From contig CP154956.1 of assembly GCA_039621445.1 (NCBI GenBank), forward strand, positions 43,610,437 through 43,674,436: a stretch of DNA of 64,000 bases. Direction: 5' to 3'. Position numbers and translations under genes: made by a program. Source of the stretch: Euglena gracilis. Lineage: Eukaryota > Euglenida > Euglenophyceae > Euglenales. Below, in pieces: positions 21,074-29,200 of this stretch (positions within the stretch are counted from its first letter, which is position 1; each line of letters opens with the position of its first letter). The notes under the pieces were generated by a model that worked only from the letters and a program-made list of their open reading frames with translations, made no database searches and had not been told where the DNA came from.

Positions 21074-24000
21074 ATGGAGGTAAGACCTGATCAACCTTAC
21101 CCCCCCTGCCCATCCGCCTTCACGGTCAGTACCCGGAATTATTTCGGGTCCCCTACCACCCACCCCACATTTCCGCTCGGAATGCTGAGCAAAGTAGGAA
21201 AGGGTTCATGGGAGAGCTGGCATGCAAACGTATTTCCGCCAGACCCTTCACTTTGCGTACCACCAATGGAATTACTCGTCCAAGCGGAAATCCGCATCCA
21301 AAATTTCTCCACTAAAGTTAAAATTCTCATTGACACTGGTTGTCGCATTGCACTGCTCTTTCGGTTGGGGTTGATACCGACCCCGCTCTTGGTAAGCGCC
21401 AAGAAACCGATCAAAATTACAACCGCGGATAACACCCCCATGTGTGGTGGTGATTTGGGATGTGTGCTCGAGATACTCTTGCCCATCATTCCGAAACATC
21501 ACTCACAACCCCCACAAGTACAACATTTCACCAATATTTGGGGTTACGAGTCCGGAATTCACGGGTCTGACGTAATTTTGGGATACCCATTTTTACGCCA
21601 GTACCGATTGGTTGTGGACTGCCACTCCCACGGTTTGCGCACAGCACCCACCACTTCATTGACACCCAAACCACCATCACCGTTGTCATCCACTATGATG
21701 ACCACCGCTTTGCCCACACCGTTACCCACAATGGCAACACCGTTATCCACCACACCAACAACCGTTTTCCACACCCGGGGTACGGAGAAAGCCTCCCCCC
21801 TGCCCAATGACACACCAACATGCGTTCCACATGAGGCAGGGCAAGCGAGTAGCGGTACCCCCGCCGTTTCACTGGGTTACAAGACGAAAGCCCAAAGGCC
21901 TGAAGTAATTACGGTGTCGAGTAGTCGCCCAGCTACACCACCACTCCGTTACCCACCAGTTGTGCCGAATTCAGGCACACCTGTACAAGACTCACCGGCT
22001 AATGCCATCGACACCCACTTTCACGCACACCCGTCACACCATCACACTTCCTTCCAATGTGTGCACTGCAGGAGAATTTCCACCCAATCGGATTTCGATT
22101 GTGGATGTTTAGTTCAAAATCCGACACTAATCGCAATTCCGAAAACGGAACCCACCCCCCATGATACACTTGGTTGTAGCCCGCAATGCGCGGAGATACA
22201 CCGAGTACTCCAACAACGCGGATTAGCCTCGTTGTTCGGAAACGCGAAAAGCGCGATTCCTAATTACAATCGCGATCACACTTGGTACGGATTTGATGCG
22301 GAATGGGGAAACCCCCAACCTGTCCAAACTCCCTTGGGATTAACCCTTGTGGTAGTGGAAGACAGCCCGCATGTTTGTGGATCCATTCATTGTGTTTCTA
22401 CCCTTCAACCCGAAAATCGGGTGCATGAATACGCGAAACGCGTATGGAATGCTTTCAATTTTGGTCAATATCGCATTTTGGAACGATGGTTTTCCAAAAT
22501 CGCGACATTGGCAAATTCTTTTGATTTGGCATTGGAAATCGATGCCTTTTCATCCAATGCACATGCCCGTTTGCCACGTCATTGGTCACAACACTCCAAC
22601 GCATTCGATAAATTTTGGGGTGATACGGTGTTATGGATGCACCCTCCCCAAAACCTTATCGAATGTGCGGTTGAGAAAATTCTGCGGGATGAAACCCGTG
22701 GAGTTATTCTCATACCCATCATTCCGGAAGCGGAATGGTTCACACAACTATCGTATGTATGTTTTCATTGGTGGGATTTACCCACTAATGTACCGATTTT
22801 TGAGGATTTTTGTGGTAAAATATTACCACCCTTGCAAGAAATCATTTTTCGCGTTTGTTTCTTCGATGCATTCGGAATGTCCGAATTTGCGGTGCCGAGG
22901 AAGCTCGGTAGCCCCAGGGATACCCTGGCGGTTTCCGCAGTCATCGAGAGTGCAGGTCAGCATCCTAAGTCAGCCGAATTCTGTTCGCGGATTACCCGCG
23001 AATTCCACGGTGTGCTGGAAAATCCAGTATACGCGTGCGACATCGACCCCGCGATACGCGGTCCGTTCGGTGTTTGTAAGATCGAGCTTAAGGATGGAGC
23101 CAAACCAATGCACCGGAAATTTTTTCGTTGTTCGGGAGAACGCGAACAAGCTCTCAATGAAATGATTGAGAAGCTTATTCAGCGCAAGTGGATAGTACCC
23201 TCGAAAAGCGAGTGGACATCCCAGGCATTTGTTGTTCCTAAACCCCCAGACCCCTCAGGTCAGAAGAAATGGAGGCTGGTGCTGGATTACCGGTACCTGA
23301 ACTCCCAAACAAGGGATGATCCCTTCCCGCTCCCCCTGATCGAGGATTTGATCACCAAACAATCGGAAAACCGGTTGTGGTCAATTTTCGATCTGGAGGA
23401 CGGTTTTCACCAAATGCACTTACACCCTGACTCCCAGCCATACACGGCATTCGTGACATCCAAGGGTGTGTACCAATGGACGGTACTCCCCATGGGTGTT
23501 AAGAATGGCCCAGCCATGTTTCAGCGCATGATTCAATGGGTTTTACGCGACTTACCGTTTGCCATTGTGTACATTGATGATGTGCTGGTGGGAACACCAC
23601 CACCATCCGCACAATCGAGCGAGGATATCCTCGTCACACACTTCCACCATGTTTGCGCGGTATTAACCGCTTTTCAAAAACATGTGCTTTTCGCGAAAGG
23701 CGCGAAAATGCATTTGTTTCGGATTCTTATAAAATTTTGCGGGCACATCCTCAGCAATGGACAGCGGAAAGCCGCTCCGAGTAAACTCGAAGCCATTAAG
23801 AAATGGACCCCTGAGGTAATCAAAACGATTACTCACCTCAAAGGATTTTTGGGATTAGCCCAATACTACGCGATTTATATGAAGGACTTCGCGAAAATCG
23901 CGGTGCCCCTCACCAAACAGCTCAAAAACCGGGCTGTTGACAACACCAAAGTCATTTGGGATGACCAAATGCGCGAGGCCCTTGAGAAAATCAAGGTTTT

Positions 24001-24694
24001 GCTTTTGGAGAATGTTGTCCTCGAAATCGCGGACCCGTACAAACCATACGTGTTGGAAGTCGACAGCAGCGATTACGCTGTTGGCGGAGTTCTTAGCCAG
24101 CATAATGCGGCGAATGAGCTCCGACCTGTGGCTTTCTTCAGCAGAAAGTTACAGGGCGACGATGGAAAAGGTCAAGTCAAATGGAGTATACGCGAGAAGG
24201 AAACCTACGCAATCGTGCTTATACTCCAGAAATTCCGAAGCTGGGTAGCCAGCAGCCTCGTCGTCAAGACCGACCATGAGAGTCTCCAACACTGGTACAC
24301 CGAGGATTTGAACAAGGCCATGTCATCGGTCGGAAGGCGATGCAGATGGCATGAGTTCTTGAGTCAATTCAACCTTGTGGTTATCTATACCCCTGGTCAC
24401 ACACAAAAAGTAGCGGATCCGCTCAGTCGGGCCCCTTGGTATTACCCTGGGAACCCGGATGAGGGAGACGCGACTTTTCATGGAAGTCAGGAAGCTGACG
24501 ACTACGCACGTCGAAACGACGCTGCGGATAATCTTTTGGATTCTTTTCCCGTTTCACAACTATTCCTGGTCGCACCAGTGCGAGGAAGGCGCCGACGTGG
24601 AAGCACGTCCGGGCCCCGGCGTATTACGCGCACGGAGTCCCCTTCTCCACTGTTCTTTCGCGAATGGGATTATAGTCGTGATCCCGGTGTATGA
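21074..24694 (+). CDS. pol: Pol part 1: protease, DAM-like module, RT, RNase H
   Basis: Coordinates start at the first ATG after the Gag UAG; if made by readthrough the chain is continuous with Gag. Aspartic protease: ILIDTG at residues ~84-89, with a second hydrophobic [11 protein letters not shown] motif. A Thr/Pro linker and a Cys cluster (CVHC...CGC) follow. A ~130-residue DAM-like module sits near residue 486 ([23 protein letters not shown]). RT has [17 protein letters not shown] and YIDD at 833-836. RNase H starts near 992 ([11 protein letters not shown]) with D/E/D/D positions in REKETYA, TDHESL and VADPLSR. The frame closes early because of one extra C in a CCC run at 24,683-24,685; integrase continues in the next frame. 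Confidence 0.9.
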   Translation: MEVRPDQPYPPCPSAFTVSTRNYFGSPTTHPTFPLGMLSKVGKGSWESWHANVFPPDPSLCVPPMELLVQAEIRIQNFSTKVKILIDTGCRIALLFRLGLIPTPLLVSAKKPIKITTADNTPMCGGDLGCVLEILLPIIPKHHSQPPQVQHFTNIWGYESGIHGSDVILGYPFLRQYRLVVDCHSHGLRTAPTTSLTPKPPSPLSSTMMTTALPTPLPTMATPLSTTPTTVFHTRGTEKASPLPNDTPTCVPHEAGQASSGTPAVSLGYKTKAQRPEVITVSSSRPATPPLRYPPVVPNSGTPVQDSPANAIDTHFHAHPSHHHTSFQCVHCRRISTQSDFDCGCLVQNPTLIAIPKTEPTPHDTLGCSPQCAEIHRVLQQRGLASLFGNAKSAIPNYNRDHTWYGFDAEWGNPQPVQTPLGLTLVVVEDSPHVCGSIHCVSTLQPENRVHEYAKRVWNAFNFGQYRILERWFSKIATLANSFDLALEIDAFSSNAHARLPRHWSQHSNAFDKFWGDTVLWMHPPQNLIECAVEKILRDETRGVILIPIIPEAEWFTQLSYVCFHWWDLPTNVPIFEDFCGKILPPLQEIIFRVCFFDAFGMSEFAVPRKLGSPRDTLAVSAVIESAGQHPKSAEFCSRITREFHGVLENPVYACDIDPAIRGPFGVCKIELKDGAKPMHRKFFRCSGEREQALNEMIEKLIQRKWIVPSKSEWTSQAFVVPKPPDPSGQKKWRLVLDYRYLNSQTRDDPFPLPLIEDLITKQSENRLWSIFDLEDGFHQMHLHPDSQPYTAFVTSKGVYQWTVLPMGVKNGPAMFQRMIQWVLRDLPFAIVYIDDVLVGTPPPSAQSSEDILVTHFHHVCAVLTAFQKHVLFAKGAKMHLFRILIKFCGHILSNGQRKAAPSKLEAIKKWTPEVIKTITHLKGFLGLAQYYAIYMKDFAKIAVPLTKQLKNRAVDNTKVIWDDQMREALEKIKVLLLENVVLEIADPYKPYVLEVDSSDYAVGGVLSQHNAANELRPVAFFSRKLQGDDGKGQVKWSIREKETYAIVLILQKFRSWVASSLVVKTDHESLQHWYTEDLNKAMSSVGRRCRWHEFLSQFNLVVIYTPGHTQKVADPLSRAPWYYPGNPDEGDATFHGSQEADDYARRNDAADNLLDSFPVSQLFLVAPVRGRRRRGSTSGPRRITRTESPSPLFFREWDYSRDPGV

Positions 24695-26120
24695 CACCAT
24701 TGTCACCAGACTTCGTAATGGCGAAGTGCTGGACAATTACACTCTTTCACCTTTACGGTTGGTTTTTCGCAATGAATCGGGTTACAAATATTGTATCCCC
24801 CAGGACCTGGTTGATGATGTGATTTTGTGTTATCACAACCATGGTCACCCTGGGGCCCCCAAACTTCTTTCGTTGGTGGGCCGCAGGTACTGTACAACCC
24901 TGAGCGAGAAAGAGCTTTACTCACGCTGTTTGCGAATAGCGCAACGGTGTCAAATTTGTCAAGCGGTAAAACCCCGCAGAGGTACCCCCCCTGGTACGAT
25001 GGACTTTTTTCCCGTACCCCCTGACATTTTTACATCCCTCTGCATGGATTTTCTGGAATTGGAACCGTGCAAAGGAACAGACGACAAAATTTACGATTAC
25101 GTTTTTGTTGTCGTCTGCAGGCTGAGTGGGTACATTGTAGCCATTCCATGCCAGAAGTCAGGGTTGACTGCCCAAAGTTTGGCAGCTATATTTTTGGAGA
25201 AATGCATTTGCTTGATGGGTTTACCGAATGAAATAGTGAGTGATCAAGACCATTTGATTTCTTCAAGGTTTTTCACCACTTTGTGCGGTTTACTCGGAAT
25301 CGAGCAACATTTTTCCATTATATACCGACCCAAAGGCAATGGTAGAGCCGAGGCAGCCGTGAAATCCGTCGTGAATATGCTTCGCCTTTCACTGGCTGAC
25401 TCGCGCAGCAACTGGATATCAGTTCTACCATGGTCTTTGTTTTATATCAATACCCTACCAGGGTTGGTTTTACCTCACTCCCCCTATAAATTAGTTTTCG
25501 GACGGGACCCTCCGGCCATAGGGGATGTCCCTTCGGAGAGACCCGCCCGAACGAGTGTCAGTTGCGAGACCTGGTTTGCGGAAGTAGAAAATCTACGTTC
25601 TGCAGTCCAGAAGCGCGTCACTGATATTCATGGAGCAAAACGGAAATCGTTTTTGCAGAATTTCAAGTCACCTGTTTACAGCCCCGGTGACCGCGTGTGG
25701 GTACGGAATAGCCGTACTCGCATGCAGTCTTCCAAGCTGGACCCCCTCTGGCTCGGCCCCTGTGAAATCCTAGAAAGACTAGGTACCAGCGGGCGTTACA
25801 AGGTTGCATTACCGAATGGTGTTGAGGACGTTCATATGGACGACTTCAAACCATACCTGTCGCCACCGGATGGGAAACCCATCCCGTGTTTGCACTTCAA
25901 ACCCCGTTCCAGATTACCTGAGACGGACGACTTTGTAGTCGATAAAATTATCGATCACAAAATCGACAAAGGTATGCACCTTTGGAAGGTCCGCTGGAAA
26001 GGGTATGGGCCCGAGGAGGACACTTGGGAGCCAGCAACCAGTTTTGTTGGGTATGTCCAGCAAGATTGGAAGCTGTGGAACAAGAAACATAACATTGATG
26101 TTTCCATGACAAGTTTTTGA
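24459..26120 (+). CDS. pol: Pol part 2 (frame +1): integrase and chromodomain
   Basis: The meaningful part starts near 24,686, where the frame resumes the alignment with element 2's uninterrupted pol; the upstream ATG is only the edge of the open frame. Integrase: zinc-binding H...H...C..C ([16 protein letters not shown]), catalytic D in SLCMDFLEL (~25,047), D in EIVSDQDH (~25,243) and E in GRAEAAVKS (~25,350), the D,D-35-E core. A chromodomain closes the protein at ~25,927-26,090 ([27 protein letters not shown]), expected to direct integration to methylated-histone chromatin. The single-base shift makes this copy's pol defective unless it is a sequencing error. Confidence 0.9.
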   Translation: MRETRLFMEVRKLTTTHVETTLRIIFWILFPFHNYSWSHQCEEGADVEARPGPGVLRARSPLLHCSFANGIIVVIPVYDTIVTRLRNGEVLDNYTLSPLRLVFRNESGYKYCIPQDLVDDVILCYHNHGHPGAPKLLSLVGRRYCTTLSEKELYSRCLRIAQRCQICQAVKPRRGTPPGTMDFFPVPPDIFTSLCMDFLELEPCKGTDDKIYDYVFVVVCRLSGYIVAIPCQKSGLTAQSLAAIFLEKCICLMGLPNEIVSDQDHLISSRFFTTLCGLLGIEQHFSIIYRPKGNGRAEAAVKSVVNMLRLSLADSRSNWISVLPWSLFYINTLPGLVLPHSPYKLVFGRDPPAIGDVPSERPARTSVSCETWFAEVENLRSAVQKRVTDIHGAKRKSFLQNFKSPVYSPGDRVWVRNSRTRMQSSKLDPLWLGPCEILERLGTSGRYKVALPNGVEDVHMDDFKPYLSPPDGKPIPCLHFKPRSRLPETDDFVVDKIIDHKIDKGMHLWKVRWKGYGPEEDTWEPATSFVGYVQQDWKLWNKKHNIDVSMTSF

Positions 26121-26125
26121 GAACG

Positions 26126-26140
26126 CATGGGAAACCCATG
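26126..26140 (+). repeat. mini-hairpin CATGGG-AAA-CCCATG just after pol
   Basis: 6-bp perfect stem, AAA loop, in non-coding sequence directly after the pol stop. Element 2 has a different hairpin (AAACG/CGTTT, 53,562-53,575) at the same position. Confidence 0.7.
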
Positions 26141-26165
26141 TTGTTTTCTCTTCTTTTTATCATTA

Positions 26166-26192
26166 ATTCTTATCATTCTTTCTTTCCGCAGA
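26166..26192 (+). promoter_or_regulatory. splice acceptor-like site before ORF3, element 1
   Basis: TTCTTATCATTCTTTCTTTC leads into CGCAG at 26,187-26,191, 91 bases upstream of the ORF3 ATG. Element 2 has CTATCTTTCTCGCAG at the same place. This suggests ORF3 is translated from a spliced RNA. The donor was not identified with confidence; GAGGTAAGA at 21,078 and CGGTAAT in the leader are candidates. Confidence 0.55.
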
Positions 26193-26282
26193 CTTTTTAC
26201 CAAATAATACTCAAGCGGTTACCCTCACACACCTTACAACCAACAACCCAAACATCCCACCGTACCGACCCCGGGCTGTATC

Positions 26283-29200
26283 ATGCTGCCCGGCGGAAGG
26301 GAGCCAGGCGGAGGACCGCCTTACCACCCCACCACTCACCCTCAACCTGACCAGTATGCGTACCGATACGGTACGCAGCCACCTGCACGGACTGCGGCTC
26401 AGGGAAACCCTGAAGCCAGCAGCAGTAGCAGGATTACCCAGATGCCCGCGGAAGCGCGGCCATCTCAGCCATCAGGCTCTCGTCGCCTCCCACCGTATGC
26501 GGGTGTGATGATCCACCGCACGGCGGAGACGATGAACCGGGTTATGCGTATGAGCGCAAACCCGGCACCAGACCAACTCACACAGGCATTGTGGGATGAC
26601 CACTGCCGTAAAGTTTTGACCATCGCGAATACCCCTCCAGCCCTGTGGTGTATGTGCGCCCAGGCGACGATGACCGGTCTGGTGTATTACACCGACCCGG
26701 ACGCGTCGGGTTTCGCGGCAGACATTACCATGCGTGACCTGGGCGTGGAAGTCCCGCCACAGGTCGCCAGGCAGGTACCACCTGTTGGCACTTACACTGC
26801 ACATTTTCGTGCTCACTCCCCCGGATTACCCGAGGAAGAGACGGTGGAAGCACCTGTCCGGAGTGAACACCCACGTGTAAAAGAAAGTATTTTTCGATCC
26901 CCTGAGCGCGTGCCCCGGCGGGATTATCCTGCGCAGGAGCCTGTGTCTCAGTATACCGTCTCTGGGGATTACCCCCAGCAGGCGCCAATGCCACGGGATC
27001 AGTACGTATATCCACCTCAACCCCACCCAACCATACCTGACCCTATCCCACGACGTCCTGCGGAGGGAAATCCTCCCCCGACGTCTGACTCTGCCCGAAG
27101 CGCTCGTCCGCGGGAAGCCGCGACAGCGCCTCGTGCGGCACCAGTTCCCCCGGCACGGGATGAACCCGTTAACCCGTGGACTGGTCGGCCGTTCGAGACT
27201 GAGGAGGACCGTCAACAGTATGAATATGCTGTGACGATCCAACGACAAATCGCACGTCGCCCCCCTGTTTCCGCTGGCCAGGGATACCCTGCCCGGGCGG
27301 AAATGACACGGGAAGAGCGCCAGCAGTATGATGCTGCTGTGTCGGCTCTCACAGGAGTCCCAGCTCCATCACGGTCAAGTCAACCAGCGCAACAGCGGGA
27401 CGTGGCTGTGGCGGAAGCGCCACCGGCACGACCCACAAGCTCTGCCGCCGGCAAACGTGACCGCGGCCCGGAAAATCTGACGCCGCAGCCACAACGCCGC
27501 TCGCCGAGGTCGGAAAATCCGCCCGCGGCGATGCGCGTCGACGCTGAGGAGGAAGCTCCGCCAGCGCCCGACGTGACGGCAGAACGGGCACGTCGGGAAA
27601 CCCGACCATCCCCAGTCGCACCGGTTTACTCGAATCGTGGTGATGCTGAGCAGGAATTTGCCCGAACACCAAGCACGGAATCCGTGACTTATCCTGTGTA
27701 TACAGAAGAAGACCCAGAATACTGGGAATATTGGGACCCATATCGGGCGACGATAGAATGGCTGTCCAACACGAAGGGCAAGGGTAAAGGAAAAGGCAAG
27801 GGTAAGGGTAAAGGTAAAGGCCAGGAGAAAGGTGGGAAAGCCCCATCTGGGAAAGGCGGAAAACCCGCTGGACCACCTCCAGGCAAAGGCGGAAAATCTG
27901 CCGGACCCCCAGCAGGAAAAGGCGGAAAAGCTGCCGAACCTTCGAAAACGAAGGATTACGACGCTGACCAGCTGTTCGATTACTTGGATGAAATCTGGCC
28001 GAAAATCGACCAGGATCTCGAAAAGTACACGCGTGCTGGCAACGTGATCCACCGACCACCGGAAGCGGTGCTCGCAGTGGTGCAGGATCGTATGCACGAT
28101 CACTGCAAACGATTCATCTACAGTACCGAACTTCATCCGTTTGAGGGATACCCTCATTCGGATGAAATGGTCCTGGACCAGATGTCTGGTTTCTGGGAAC
28201 TCTGGTTCTGGTTGGGATATCCCTGCCAGAACTTTGGGATTTTCACCGACCGAAACGGTCTGACATACATCGATTGTTTGAACACATGTGAAGACGATGA
28301 AACATTCGCAGCACAGTTGAAGGAAATCTTCAACCACATGTATTCCGTCAGCGCACTGGGAATCCAGTGGAAATATTACCCCCTGCCGGAGAAACTCCAG
28401 GCGCAGGTTGCGGTAATGTTCACAAACAACCTCCAAGTATTCTTGGACAGCATGTATGGCATGCTGTTCAAGGTACTGGACGTGGACCTCGCCTACCCTC
28501 AACGATACAAACTGGAATGCCGGTTTTGCAAGGAAGTCCACATTGTTGACTTCTGGGGTTTCGGGGAGCGCGGAAAACCGCCTCCGACTGCCGAGAATGC
28601 CGGCAGCCCACCGACCAGGAGATTCCTCCTGCACCAGTGCCGGAAACCCCAGATCGGAACGCAAGACCGGAAGGTGCTGAAACAGCACCGGCAGAAAATA
28701 TTTCTGCTCCAACAATACTGGCACAGGGCGTGGATTACCTACGTCCTGGAAGTATACATATCTTTCCTGGAGCAGATGACCACCGATGTGGATATCCACA
28801 GGAAGTGGATACCTCGGGGATACACCGAGGTAGATGCCAGACCGTATGATCCAGACCGACGCAGGATAAACCTGCGGCCGGACTGGACGGGGGCAGAAAT
28901 CGGCCTCCGGGAACACCTGCAGAGCCAGTTCGGGGAAATCCTGGACTGGCAAGAGTTCGAAGTGTTCTTCGCTCCCCGCGAGCTAACCCAACCTCGCTAC
29001 GCAGTACCACTGCCAGCTTTCCTGGAAGAAACGGGAGAGTACGGTATGGGTGAGACTCGTCGATCGCAGTGGGAAGACCTCTGCCTGATCAACGAGGATG
29101 AGCCTCAACCTCCACCCGGAAGCTGGGTGCGAGCGTCGTGGCCACCTCCATACCCCAACTCTGACAGGAGTGAAAGTATTAGCTTTTTCCGCCTGTCAAA

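Noticed and set aside
24450-24700. Programmed frameshift within pol of element 1
   Set aside because: Element 2 reads through the same place in one frame, and the difference is a single extra C in a homopolymer, so mutation or sequencing error is the simpler reading.
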